Shown here: piece after piece, positions 26,347 through 35,605 of the stretch
Position numbering within the stretch: position 1 is the stretch's first letter
Layout: each line of letters opens with the position of its first letter
DNA from: JACZYA01 sp965247455
GTDB lineage: Bacteria > Acidobacteriota > Terriglobia > Acidiferrales > 2-02-FULL-67-57
Direction: 5' to 3'
Assembly (NCBI GenBank): GCA_965247455.1
Contig: CBDFHE010000018.1
Span: 558,001 to 622,000, forward strand
DNA length: 64,000 nt
Translations under genes and position numbers: made by a program
The notes under the pieces: generated by a model
Databases searched by the model: none
What the model was told of the DNA's origin: nothing
Seen by the model: the letters and a program-made list of their open reading frames with translations, nothing else

Positions 26347-27549
26347 ATGCTGGGGCTTAGCTGTTTAGGAGGACTTACCCAGGGTCTCCTTTGGCTCTCG
26401 ACGGTTCCACTGGTGCTTGCGGTGGAGCATGATTTGAATTTGAATGCGACCCAAGTGGGTGTGTGGGTCAACATTCACCTCACTTTGACGATGCTTCTGG
26501 CGATTCCACTGGGTCTAACCGTCGACCGTTGGGGTGTCAAGAAAATAGGAGGAATGGGAATAAGCTTGATGACGCTGGGGGCTCTCGCAAGAGGATTTGC
26601 GACGTCCTATACCTTCTTGTTGGCCGCCTCCGCTGTCTTCGGCATCGGATTTATCACTTTTTTTGTCTGTCTTCCCAAAGCATTGGCGATGTGGTTCCCC
26701 CCGCGTGAAATTGGAATGGCGAACGGGGTTTTTCTCGCTGGGTACGGGTTCGGTTCGGCGCTTGGACTATCGATCGTACCGCCAATTTTTGGAGATGACT
26801 GGCAACAGTGCTTTCGCGTCTTGGGCTCTATTGGGATCGTGACAACAGCTTGCTGGTGGTTTCTGGCTAAAGAAAGGTTACCTTTGGAACGTGGCGGGGC
26901 AGTTCCAGAGAGTGGTCACGCGATGACTGATTCTTTCAAGCGAGCCCTTCGCACTCGATTTACCTGGTTATTGACGCTGGTCTTCTTCTTTTACGCTGCG
27001 GGCTTTACCTCCTGGTTCACTTTTGGGTTTCCTTTTTTGGTACGGTTTAGAGACATTAGTCAAAACGCCGCCGGTCTTGTCTTAACAGTGACCATGATCG
27101 GTTACACTCTGGCCGCTCTTTCCATGCCCGCGCTTTCCGATTCGCTGGGCCGCAGAAGGCCTTTGCTCTTCTTTTATGCTGCCTTGGCCGCCTCCCTTTT
27201 CTTGGCTCTTTTGTTTTGGAAATCCACAACGGCGATCTGGATCACTGCGCTCCTTATTGGGATGAGCTTTGGGACTATCAATCCCCTTGTCTTTACAATC
27301 GCTGCTGAGGCAAAGGAACTGGGGCCCGCCTTGATGGGGGCAGCTGTAGGAATCATCAGTTCGCTGGGGAGCATCGCGGGATTTGTGATCCCAATCCTAA
27401 ATGGTGAGATTCTTGGTTCACTGAACCAGGCAACCGAGCAGGCATTTCATACTGTTTGGCTTCTAGCAGCGGTGTGGGCAACCGGCATTTTTGGTTGCGG
27501 CCTTCTTTTGAAGGAGACCGGCCGTTCTTCCCAGCTTACAGCGGCGTGA
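26347..27549 (+). CDS. MFS transporter
   Basis: A 400-residue major facilitator protein with about twelve hydrophobic segments. The loop 2-3 motif GLTVDRWGVKKIGG follows TM2, and the second half repeats the pattern (SDSLGRRRPLLFFY). The frame is open back to 26167, but that part is hydrophilic, starts inside a hairpin and does not resemble MFS proteins. ATG 26347 is the first Met before TM1, and a start slightly upstream at a non-standard codon is possible because AGGAGG lies at 26293. It probably moves the island's substrate across the inner membrane. Confidence 0.8.
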   Translation: MLGLSCLGGLTQGLLWLSTVPLVLAVEHDLNLNATQVGVWVNIHLTLTMLLAIPLGLTVDRWGVKKIGGMGISLMTLGALARGFATSYTFLLAASAVFGIGFITFFVCLPKALAMWFPPREIGMANGVFLAGYGFGSALGLSIVPPIFGDDWQQCFRVLGSIGIVTTACWWFLAKERLPLERGGAVPESGHAMTDSFKRALRTRFTWLLTLVFFFYAAGFTSWFTFGFPFLVRFRDISQNAAGLVLTVTMIGYTLAALSMPALSDSLGRRRPLLFFYAALAASLFLALLFWKSTTAIWITALLIGMSFGTINPLVFTIAAEAKELGPALMGAAVGIISSLGSIAGFVIPILNGEILGSLNQATEQAFHTVWLLAAVWATGIFGCGLLLKETGRSSQLTAA

Positions 27550-27608
27550 CGAAAGCTGAGTTGGTGCTACGGAGTTGAGAGCCAGAATCTAGGTTATTTG
27601 GAGGAATC

Positions 27609-28625
27609 ATGCCTGAGATCATCGGTGAGAATGTTGACCGCGCTTGCACCATAGAAATGCGCCCGCAGGGGATGCCGCGCGGGCAAATTCATCGACTCTA
27701 TGCAGCCGCGCGTGAAAAGCAAGGCAGGCCTCTGACCCTGCTGGCCGCCGAGAAGATCTTGAAGTGCGTTGGCAAGAAAGACACCGTTATTGTCATGACC
27801 GGAGCCGGCGGCCCTCCCTGGCTGCCCGCGGGCGAAACCGATGGTGCTCCTGGTGTTGCCGGTCTTGCTTGGGCATTGTCGGTTGGGCTAGGGGCGATTC
27901 CTGTCTTCCTGTCGGAAGAAAACAACCTTAAGCCCATCATAGCTGCCTCCCAAGCTGTCGGACTTCCCGTGATGAACTACGAGGACGCAACATCAAGATC
28001 AGGTGCTGCCGTAGCAATAGACTTCCCCAAAGATTCCGCCGCAGCCCAGAAGGCAGCGCCAGAGGTTCTAGACAGATTCAAGCCTAAGGCTATTATTTCG
28101 CTGGAAAAGCTAGGCCCGAATGTAAAAGGAGAGATTCATAGCGTCCAAGGAGCGAATTTCACCCAGCACCACGCCAAGGTTCAATACTTAGTAGAGGCAG
28201 CCAAAGAGAAAGGAATCCTCACGGTAGGCATTGGGGACGGAGGGAACGAGGTTGGTTTTGGTCTCATAGTTGATGATGTCAGAAAGATTTCGCCCTTCGG
28301 CAGCAAATGCGTATGTCCCTGCGGAGCTGGCATGGCAACCGTTACGGCAACTGAGGTGTTGGTTGTTGGAGCTGTGTCGAACTGGGCTGCTTACGGGATC
28401 GAAACCTGTCTGGGGTTCTTGCTTAAGGAAGAGAACGTTCTGCACGACGCGGCCGCGGAGATTCGGATGTTGGAAGCCTGTACGCGGGAGGGAGCTGTCG
28501 ATGGGATGTACCTGGGACCGATTCCTTATGTCGACGGCACTCGGTCCGAAGTCCAGTCGTCTCTTATCACCATTCTGCATATGATCTTGGAGAATGGGCT
28601 AAAGACGGTTTCCCGTGAAATCTGA
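27609..28625 (+). CDS. DUF4392 protein, D-glutamate cyclase homologue
   Basis: A 338-residue protein of the DUF4392 family. Recognisable segments are VIVMTGAGGPPWLPAGETDGAPGVAGLAWAL near residue 60, ISLEKLGPNVKGEIHSVQGAN near 160, GIGDGGNEVGFG near 205 and the VSNWAAYGIETCL stretch. The mammalian member converts D-glutamate to 5-oxo-D-proline. GGAGG lies 4 nt before ATG 27609. A cyclase next to 5-oxoprolinase-type enzymes suggests D-glutamate breakdown through 5-oxoproline; that link is inference from context. Confidence 0.8.
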   Translation: MPEIIGENVDRACTIEMRPQGMPRGQIHRLYAAAREKQGRPLTLLAAEKILKCVGKKDTVIVMTGAGGPPWLPAGETDGAPGVAGLAWALSVGLGAIPVFLSEENNLKPIIAASQAVGLPVMNYEDATSRSGAAVAIDFPKDSAAAQKAAPEVLDRFKPKAIISLEKLGPNVKGEIHSVQGANFTQHHAKVQYLVEAAKEKGILTVGIGDGGNEVGFGLIVDDVRKISPFGSKCVCPCGAGMATVTATEVLVVGAVSNWAAYGIETCLGFLLKEENVLHDAAAEIRMLEACTREGAVDGMYLGPIPYVDGTRSEVQSSLITILHMILENGLKTVSREI

Positions 28626-28673
28626 AGACCTCTGGACAAAAGAGAGGTCGAAGAACCTCAAGGCCGTACAGGT

Positions 28674-30059
28674 ATGAACCTCACCAACATTTATCAAGCT
28701 ATCGATGAACGCTTTGATCAACATCTGGCTGCCATCCAAGAATTCTTGCGCATCCCGAGCATCAGCAACGAAGGCGTGGGAATGCAAGAAACCGCTGAAT
28801 TTGTCCAGAATCTCATCACAGGACTTGGCGGGAAGGCGGAGATCTGCCCGACTCGGGGGCACCCGGTTGTCTACGGTGAGCTGCATGAGAACAAGGACAA
28901 GACCCTGCTCATTTATGGAATGTACGATGTGATGCCAGTGGCAGGGGAAGAGTGGGTCGTACCTCCGTTTGCCGCCGAGATTGCGGAGCTGCCGGAGTTT
29001 GGGAAGTGCCTGGTAAGCCGAGGGGTCTACAACACCAAGGGACCCCTTCGGGGCTTCTTTAATGTTCTCTCTCTTCTGCGCGAACGGGGGGAACTTCCGG
29101 TCAACTTCAAGTTTGTCATCGAAGGCGAGGAAGAAATGGGGAGTAAGCACCTCCCCGATTTCATCCGTTCGAACCGCAATCGGCTCCAAGCAGATGCTGT
29201 ATTCTTCCCCTTTTACTCCCAGGATCGCAAAGGGAAGCCGATCATTTACTTGGGCTGCAAAGGTCTCCTGTACTTGGAGCTAACTTGTCAGGGGGGAGAG
29301 CAGGGTGGTCCGGTCTCGCGGGATGTTCACAGCAGCTTCGCTGCCTGGGTTTCTTCTCCAGCCTGGCGGTTGCTCCACGCTTTGACGACTTTGGTTTCGG
29401 CGGATGAATCTATCCTGATCGACGGTTTCTACGAGTCTGCGAAAAAGCCAACCCAGGAACAGGAAGAACTGCTTGATCAGTTAGGCCCAAGCTTCGACGA
29501 AAGCGTGTGGTTAACAGAAGCTGATGCTCAGAAATTCAAAGTCGACCTGAAGGGGAAGGATCTCCTGAGATATTATCTATTCTCACCCACGGTCACCATT
29601 GATGGCCTCTCATCCGGGTATGAAGGCCCTGGGATGAAAACTGTTCTTCCCTACAAAGCAACGGCCAAAGTTGACATCCGCCTCGTGCCGGATATGAAGA
29701 TTTCAGAAACCCTTGCCAAGCTGGAACGACACTTGGCAAGAAGCGGATTCGGCGACGTCAAAATTGATGTACTGGGCAGCTACGGACCGTCAAAGGTTTC
29801 TGTCCGCGAAAAAAGTGTTCAAGCCCTGGTGCAAGCATTCCGCCAACTTGGCTATGAGCCGGAAATCTGGCCGATGATCGGTGGCTCAGCTCCCTTTTAC
29901 CTTTTTACTGATGAACTCAGATTGCCCATCGTAATAGGAGGCTTGGGGCACGGCGGGCGCGCTCACAGTCCCAATGAGTATGCCAACCTCGAGGGAATGA
30001 AACTCTTTGAAAAATCCGTGGCCACCTACCTGCAGTTCTTTGCGCAGAGCGCGGCTTAG
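28674..30059 (+). CDS. M20 family dipeptidase-like protein with degenerate metal site
   Basis: A 461-residue protein with the full M20 carnosinase/CNDP-type layout. The first ligand motif reads IYGMYDVMPV, with Met83 where His is expected (Asp85 kept). The bridging Asp position is Asn120 in RGVYNTKGP. The third ligand region reads FFPFYSQDRKGKPIIYLGCKGL and has no Asp at the expected place. Glu152-154 (EGEEEMGS) and the last His (GGLGHGGRAHSPNEY) remain. Sequence outside these points is well preserved and the frame is intact, so this looks like a changed function, not decay. It lies 48 nt after the D-glutamate cyclase gene. Confidence 0.8.
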   Translation: MNLTNIYQAIDERFDQHLAAIQEFLRIPSISNEGVGMQETAEFVQNLITGLGGKAEICPTRGHPVVYGELHENKDKTLLIYGMYDVMPVAGEEWVVPPFAAEIAELPEFGKCLVSRGVYNTKGPLRGFFNVLSLLRERGELPVNFKFVIEGEEEMGSKHLPDFIRSNRNRLQADAVFFPFYSQDRKGKPIIYLGCKGLLYLELTCQGGEQGGPVSRDVHSSFAAWVSSPAWRLLHALTTLVSADESILIDGFYESAKKPTQEQEELLDQLGPSFDESVWLTEADAQKFKVDLKGKDLLRYYLFSPTVTIDGLSSGYEGPGMKTVLPYKATAKVDIRLVPDMKISETLAKLERHLARSGFGDVKIDVLGSYGPSKVSVREKSVQALVQAFRQLGYEPEIWPMIGGSAPFYLFTDELRLPIVIGGLGHGGRAHSPNEYANLEGMKLFEKSVATYLQFFAQSAA

Positions 30060-30173
30060 TCCTTACAAGAGACGAACCATGCCATTCCTTTGATTGGGCG
30101 CCTGGTCGGCAAGGAAGAGCTAGCGTTTACGGGTCGGGTTGCAAACAAGTATGAATTGTAGGAGTCACAAGTT

Positions 30174-30441
30174 ATGTCCGTGAAGCGCACGGAACGCCTG
30201 GGCATTGATGTTGGTGGTACTTACACCGACTTGGTGTGCTGGATACTCGCACGAAGAAACTGGACACCCTAAAAGTGCCTTCGACTCCGCATGATTTTTC
30301 GACGGGTATCCTGTAGGGTATTGATGCTTTGGGCGTCACCCTAAAGCGATCTGGAATACGTCGTTCACGGGGCAACGGTCGGCGTGAACACTATCATTCA
30401 GAAAATAGGGGCCAAGACGGGTCTTTTGACCACACGGGCTA
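30174..30441 (+). pseudogene. Decayed hyuA (hydantoinase/oxoprolinase subunit A) N-terminal remnant
   Basis: From ATG 30174, with TAGGAG upstream, the reading is RLGIDVGGTYTDLV, then after a frameshift LDTRTKKLDTLKVPSTPHDFSTGIL, an in-frame TAG, GIDALGVTL, and after another frameshift YVVHGATVGVNTIIQKIGAKTGLLTTR. These are the first roughly 95 residues of HyuA and closely resemble the N-terminus of the fused HyuAB protein in this window. The remaining 600 residues are gone; homology stops before the convergent nitrilase gene. Confidence 0.8.
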
Positions 30442-30509
30442 CCTCTCGAAGGAGCATGCGCAAGAACATTACCTTGTGCAAGTAGAGCCGACGACGGGGA
30501 AGGTTACGT

Positions 30510-31367
30510 CTAGACCTCCGTCAAGGGGCCATACAGCTTAGGGTTCCGTACATTGTAGTGGTGTGAAGTGCCTCGGACGTGCGAAACCTCGTTAAAGTCA
30601 ACATCGCACAGCACAAAGTCTTCTTGACCCAGTTTAGCTCTGTGCCTCACCGTACCATCGGGCCCGGCAATTCGACTTCCCCCAAAGAGCCGACTATCCC
30701 TTTGAACGCCAACGACGGAACACATCGCAAACCAAAGGCAATTCTCCATCGCCCGCACTGGCACTATGTGGTCCCAAAACTCCTCAAAAGTTTCTGTCGC
30801 AGCAGACACGTTTATGACCAGCTGTGCCCCCTTCAAGGCTAACACTCGAGTAGTCTCTGGGAACACGATGTCGTAGCAAATCTGGATGCCAATTTTCCCA
30901 AAAGGCGTATCAAATACTGGAAGATCGTTCCCTGGGCTAAAGAAAACGCGCTCGGTGGCCAGTTTTCGTCCCCCGTCGTACGGGAAGGCCGCCACATGGG
31001 TTTTGTGGTACACACCGACCAGTCCTCGGGGGCCGACAAGCAATGCCGAGTTGTGGATATCCTGGAGAGGTCCCTCCGAATAGCAGGCAGTTCCCATGAT
31101 CAGATGAACCCGATAACGCTTGGCTGTATTCACCATTCGCCGAATGTAGGGATCCTGGTTGTTCAATTGCAGCGCATATCGGAATAGGTGTTCATCCGTT
31201 CGATAGCCAACGAGATACATTTCCCCAAACACAATCAATTTTGCTCCTCTGGACGCTGCCCGACGAATCATCTGTTGTGCTCTTGCCCAATTGGCTGGCC
31301 GAGGATCAACCTTGGCGGTGCCGACCTTAGATTGTGTTTGACACAGAGCAAGCTTCAGCCTTGTCAT
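30510..31367 (-). CDS. Nitrilase-superfamily carbon-nitrogen hydrolase
   Basis: A 285-residue C-N hydrolase with an intact catalytic triad: Glu49 (FGEMYLVGY), Lys122 (YHKTHVA) and Cys164 (IQICYDIVFPE). Members of this branch include N-carbamoyl-amino-acid amidohydrolases, amidases and beta-ureidopropionase. In a hydantoin or oxoproline context an N-carbamoyl-amino-acid hydrolase is the natural suggestion, because hydantoin opening yields an N-carbamoyl amino acid. GGAGG lies 8 nt before the ATG. It is transcribed divergently from the hyuB-hyuA pair and shares their intergenic promoter module. Confidence 0.85.
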   Translation of the reverse strand: MTRLKLALCQTQSKVGTAKVDPRPANWARAQQMIRRAASRGAKLIVFGEMYLVGYRTDEHLFRYALQLNNQDPYIRRMVNTAKRYRVHLIMGTACYSEGPLQDIHNSALLVGPRGLVGVYHKTHVAAFPYDGGRKLATERVFFSPGNDLPVFDTPFGKIGIQICYDIVFPETTRVLALKGAQLVINVSAATETFEEFWDHIVPVRAMENCLWFAMCSVVGVQRDSRLFGGSRIAGPDGTVRHRAKLGQEDFVLCDVDFNEVSHVRGTSHHYNVRNPKLYGPLTEV

Positions 31368-31422
31368 GTTGTCATCCTCCGTCTCCAGATAACTCCTAGC
31401 TCTTCAAGGGAACCGCTGTCTC

Positions 31423-31451
31423 AAGATAGACTGTGAGTCCCAGCCTGTCAA
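31423..31451 (-). promoter_or_regulatory. Minus-strand promoter for the nitrilase gene
   Basis: On the minus strand, TTGACA (31451-31446) and TATCTT (31428-31423) are separated by 17 nt. The predicted start is near 31416, about 49 nt before the nitrilase ATG. Its layout mirrors the minus-strand promoter at 22681-22709. Confidence 0.65.
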
Positions 31452-31472
31452 AACTTTTTGTAACTCTTTCTA

Positions 31473-31501
31473 TTGACAAAGGTCAGACAGTTGTTTAGTC
31501 T
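31473..31501 (+). promoter_or_regulatory. Plus-strand promoter for hyuB-hyuA
   Basis: TTGACA at 31473-31478 and TAGTCT at 31496-31501 are separated by 17 nt, back to back with the nitrilase promoter. The 21-nt stretch between the two -35 boxes shares TTTTTGTA with the corresponding stretch at 22710-22727. The leader to the hyuB ATG is about 145 nt. Confidence 0.6.
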
Positions 31502-31650
31502 AGTGTTTCGTAGAAAAGGAAACGATAATCCATTTTGATACAATAAGTTAGGATAGGGGGAGGAAAACTACCTAATTGATACCGGCTGTTGAGGAGTAAT
31601 CTAACAAAAGTTGTGAATCGTTCAAAGCTCATCCTGGGGTGAGGCAGATC

Positions 31651-33414
31651 ATGGCCCGTTCCGTAAAAGTCGACGCGATTACCACGGAAGTCGTACGCTA
31701 CGAATTGGTGTCCGCCGCAGAAGTAATCAAGCGAGTCTTTAAGAGAACGACGACGCTTGACGCTCTCTACGAACTGAATGATTTCGGGATTTCCATCTAT
31801 GATCCCGATGTGAACCTGATCGCCGATGCTCCTGGGATTCCCCTGTTCTCAGGGCCGCTGCACTACTGCGTCAAATCGTGCATCGAGCAGGTGGGACTCG
31901 AGAACCTAGCCCCGGGAGATGTGCTGACCAACACCATCCCCTATGACATAGGCAGCCAACCTGTGGATGCAGCTTTGGTTGCTCCCGTTTTTTTCGAGGG
32001 CGACATAATTGCCTACACCACCTTGAAAGCCCACATGGGAGACTTGGGAGCGATCGATCCCTACCCCACAAATTCAACCGATATGTTTCAAGAAGGCCTG
32101 ATGATGCCGGCGCTCTGGCTGTATCGTGAAGGCAAGCTGGTCGAGGAAACAGTCCGCTTGATCAAGGCCAACTCACGAATTCCTTACCTCACTGCGACTA
32201 ATTTCTTGGCTGGGGCGGCAGGATTGCGAGCTGGGGGTGCTCGAGTCCGGCATATCGCTGAACGCTATGGCAAGCGGGGTATGCACGCGGCTCTCCAACA
32301 GATTTTTTCTCATGGAGAGAGGGTTACGCGCCAGGCGTTGCGAGAAATGCCCCAGGGAGAATGGGAAGTGGTGGACTACATGGATAATGACGGGATAACG
32401 GAGGAACCGGTCAAGATATCCGTTAAGGTCAAGATCAGTGACGGCGAAATGATCGTGGACCTATCTGATTCCGCACCCCAGCAGGCCGGCCCCATCAACT
32501 CTCCTTACCCCGGTACAATCGCGGCCGTGCGCTACGTAATAAAGGCGCTGACGACACCCCGACTTCCAGCCAACGAAGGGCATTTCAAACCTCTTCAGGT
32601 AATTGCGCCTCCTGGCAATATGTTCCATCCCATACCACCTGCCCCTACGTTTCTCTTCGGCTGGTCGCAGCTTCGCCTTGTGGATTTGATTCCGTCTGCG
32701 TTGGCGAGCACGATCCCCGACAAGGTCACTGCGATTTCGGGAGGAGATTTTTGCCCTATCATCATGGTCTCCTACGATTCAGAAGGCCGAGGGCGTTACT
32801 TCGCTGGCGGCGGCGACTGTGTAGGCTTAGGGGCGGCCTGCAACCGCGATGGTCAAAGCGCACTTTTCCTTCATGCTGCAGGCGGCGTGAGAAACATCCC
32901 CATTGAAGTTCGGGAAAAAACGCCCGTGCCTGTTCTCATCGAGCACTACGAGCTCCGGCAGGACTCCGGCGGACCCGGCAAGTTCCGGGGTGGTCTCGGA
33001 GTGCGCAAGGATTTTCGGCCGTTGATACCCGTGACAACTATCTCCGTACTGGACAGGACAGTGGCCGCTCAACCTCTTGGCCTGAACGGTGGCAAGGGGG
33101 GCATGTTAAATGCAGTTCGCTTCTTCCCGAACACGGCCAAAGAGTTCATGCGCGGTAAGCACAAGATAGATCTACAGCCTGGTGAGGTAGTGGCTCTTGA
33201 AACTGGTGGAGGAGCGGGCTGGGGAGATCCTTTTGACCGGGATCCCCAAACGGTTTTAGAGGATGTCAGCGAAGGGTATGTGTCTCTGGAAGCGGCCAAT
33301 CAGCAGTACGGTGTAGTTATTCGAGAGACACCGAAAGGATACATTCTCGATGAAGCCGCGACGACGGCGCGCCGGCAAGAACGGCAAGCACCTGTCACTC
33401 ACGGGAAAAAGTAG
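31651..33414 (+). CDS. hyuB: Hydantoinase B / oxoprolinase family subunit
   Basis: A 587-residue HyuB-type subunit. It shows DAITTEVVRYELVSAAEVIKRVFKRTT at the start, QDSGGPGKFRGGLGVRKDF near residue 440 and ETGGGAGWGDPFDRDP near 530. The usual N-D-P-Y-x-G-G-x-H metal-site stretch is changed to NTIPYDIGSQPVDAAL, while KAHMGDLGA keeps the H-x-x-D pattern. It is therefore a different subgroup from the HyuB half of the fused protein and may act on another substrate. ATG 31651 is chosen over GTG 31639 because GGGGTGAGG lies just upstream. hyuA follows after 66 nt. Confidence 0.85.
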   Translation: MARSVKVDAITTEVVRYELVSAAEVIKRVFKRTTTLDALYELNDFGISIYDPDVNLIADAPGIPLFSGPLHYCVKSCIEQVGLENLAPGDVLTNTIPYDIGSQPVDAALVAPVFFEGDIIAYTTLKAHMGDLGAIDPYPTNSTDMFQEGLMMPALWLYREGKLVEETVRLIKANSRIPYLTATNFLAGAAGLRAGGARVRHIAERYGKRGMHAALQQIFSHGERVTRQALREMPQGEWEVVDYMDNDGITEEPVKISVKVKISDGEMIVDLSDSAPQQAGPINSPYPGTIAAVRYVIKALTTPRLPANEGHFKPLQVIAPPGNMFHPIPPAPTFLFGWSQLRLVDLIPSALASTIPDKVTAISGGDFCPIIMVSYDSEGRGRYFAGGGDCVGLGAACNRDGQSALFLHAAGGVRNIPIEVREKTPVPVLIEHYELRQDSGGPGKFRGGLGVRKDFRPLIPVTTISVLDRTVAAQPLGLNGGKGGMLNAVRFFPNTAKEFMRGKHKIDLQPGEVVALETGGGAGWGDPFDRDPQTVLEDVSEGYVSLEAANQQYGVVIRETPKGYILDEAATTARRQERQAPVTHGKK

Positions 33415-33480
33415 GCTGCGTGTTCAGCCAAGGCTTTCTGACTCTTCGCAAATCACTAAGTTAAACGACGGATTCTCGGT

Positions 33481-35547
33481 ATGACGACCAAGAAGGTATC
33501 AAGCGGACGCTTTGCCATTGATGTGGGGGGTACTTTCACCGACCTGATCTCTTGGGATCCCAAGAACAACCAGCTGCGAAGCGAAAAAACTCCGACAACC
33601 CCTGAGGTGATAGAAGGCGTTCGAAACGTCACGCGGGCTGGCCATCTCGACTTGACACGAGCACATCTGTTCCTGCACGGAACCACCCTTGTCCTCAATG
33701 CCATCTTGCAGCAGAAAGGGACGACAACCGGTCTGATAACTACCAAAGGATTTCGAGACGTTCTGGAGATTGCCCGAGCCGACCGGCCCTTGATGTATGA
33801 CATTCTCTACGAGAAACCGCCGGCCCTCGTACCGCGCCACCTGCGGCTCGAGGTCGAAGAAAGAATGAACGCCAAAGGGGAAACGGTTCGACCCCTCAAG
33901 GAAGATGATGTTCGCCGGGCAGTCGGAATCTTCAAGAAAAAAGGGATATCGTCGATCGCTGTTTGTTTGCTGCATTCCTATGCGAATCCGATACACGAAC
34001 AACGGATCGGAGAGATTATGCGCAAGGAATTCCCTGACGCCTATGTAACTTTGTCTCACAAGATTCTTCGCCAACACTACGAATACGAGCGCACCATGTC
34101 GGCGGTGATGAACTGCCAAGTCCAACCGATCATGTGGAACTACTTGGAAGGTCTGAACGGACAACTTAAAGCGGATGGATTCAAAGGGAGCTTTCTCTTG
34201 CTCCGCTCCAGTGGTGGTGCCATGACGTATCGCGAAGCCAGGGAAGCCCCCATCTTCACCTTGATGTCCGGGCCAGCGGGCGGCGTGTATGGAGGGACCA
34301 CACTAGGGGAATTGACCGGTTTTGAAAACTTGATTACGGCCGATGCCGGCGGCACCAGCTTTGACGTGTGCCTTATTGCCGGTGGAAAACCGCAGATTGC
34401 TAATCATGCTGTGCTCGGTGAGTACAAACTTCTGCTGCCCATCCTGGATATTCGATCGATCGGTGCGGGTGGAGGGAGCATAGCCTGGATTGACAAGGCA
34501 GGAGCACCTCAAGTGGGGCCGCAAAGCGCAGGAGCAAATCCAGGACCGATTTGTTATGGGCGAGGCGGAGAGGAACCTACTGTAACCGACACCGCCTTAG
34601 CCCTGGGCATCCTGAACCCAGACTATTTCCTTGGTGGGCGTATGCACCTAGATCGACAGGCGGCAGAAGACGGGCTGAAGCGAAAAATTGCTGACCCGCT
34701 GGGCATGCCCTTAAGTAAAGCCGGTCAGGGAATTCTGGCGATAGCCGAAACCAAGATGGCCGGGGCCATACGAGAAATCTCTGTGGAGAGGGGCTATGAT
34801 CCGCGGGAATTCACGCTCCTCGCCTTTGGAGGTTTCGGCCCTGTCTCGGCCTGTAACCTCGCCCGCACGTTGTCCATTCCCCGGTTTCTGGTTCCAGGGT
34901 CACCGGCAAACTTCTCGGCGTGGGGCATGTTGATGGCCGACTTAGTTCACGACTATGCGCAGACCATGCTCCTCAATCTCTCCGATGTTTCCGCTAGCGA
35001 CTTGGGAGACACGCTTGAATCACTCGCTGCCCAAGGCCGCAGAGATCTTGATGCTGACGGAATTCCTTCCAATCGACAACACATCTCTTGTAGCTTCGAC
35101 ATGAAGTATTGGGGACAGGGTGAGCATTCAGTAACAGTGCCGCTACGCGCCAAACGGATTACCGAGAAGGAAAAACAGCAGCTCGAAAGGCAATTTCACA
35201 CCTTACACGAGGCCGCCTACGGCCATCGCATAGAAGCGCCTGTACAAATTGTCAATTTTCGCGTCCGGGCTCTCGGAATCACAAAGAAGCCTCGCATCAA
35301 GCAGATTGCCAAGGGCGGGAAAAATGCCCGGTCTGCTTTGAAAGGGAAACGACGAGTCTTTTGGAGTGGTGACCGCAGGCCTAGCACCTGGAATACATTT
35401 TCGCGTGACCGCTTGCGTGCTGGAAATGTAATACGTGGGCCCGCAATCATTGAAGAACCGACCACAGTTACCGTAGTTGGCCCAGAAGACAAACTCAGAG
35501 TTGACCGCTTCGGTAACCTAGTCGTCGAGGTCGCTCAATTGCGGTGA
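33481..35547 (+). CDS. hyuA: Hydantoinase A / oxoprolinase family ATP-binding subunit
   Basis: A 688-residue HyuA-type subunit with the actin-like ATPase fold. FAIDVGGTFTDLISWD and LHGTTLVLNAILQQKG lie at the start, LITADAGGTSFDVCLIAGG near residue 285, SIGAGGGSIAWID near 320, and GANPGPICYGRGGEEPTVTD near 350. It forms an obvious pair with the upstream hyuB. No promoter or hairpin was seen in the 66-nt gap, so co-transcription is likely. The pair together would open a cyclic imide or lactam at the cost of ATP. Confidence 0.88.
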   Translation: MTTKKVSSGRFAIDVGGTFTDLISWDPKNNQLRSEKTPTTPEVIEGVRNVTRAGHLDLTRAHLFLHGTTLVLNAILQQKGTTTGLITTKGFRDVLEIARADRPLMYDILYEKPPALVPRHLRLEVEERMNAKGETVRPLKEDDVRRAVGIFKKKGISSIAVCLLHSYANPIHEQRIGEIMRKEFPDAYVTLSHKILRQHYEYERTMSAVMNCQVQPIMWNYLEGLNGQLKADGFKGSFLLLRSSGGAMTYREAREAPIFTLMSGPAGGVYGGTTLGELTGFENLITADAGGTSFDVCLIAGGKPQIANHAVLGEYKLLLPILDIRSIGAGGGSIAWIDKAGAPQVGPQSAGANPGPICYGRGGEEPTVTDTALALGILNPDYFLGGRMHLDRQAAEDGLKRKIADPLGMPLSKAGQGILAIAETKMAGAIREISVERGYDPREFTLLAFGGFGPVSACNLARTLSIPRFLVPGSPANFSAWGMLMADLVHDYAQTMLLNLSDVSASDLGDTLESLAAQGRRDLDADGIPSNRQHISCSFDMKYWGQGEHSVTVPLRAKRITEKEKQQLERQFHTLHEAAYGHRIEAPVQIVNFRVRALGITKKPRIKQIAKGGKNARSALKGKRRVFWSGDRRPSTWNTFSRDRLRAGNVIRGPAIIEEPTTVTVVGPEDKLRVDRFGNLVVEVAQLR

Positions 35548-35605
35548 AGCAGTTCGGAGCCGAGGAGAAAGATAGAAGAAGACTTTCGCATTCCCCGGGC
35601 TACTC

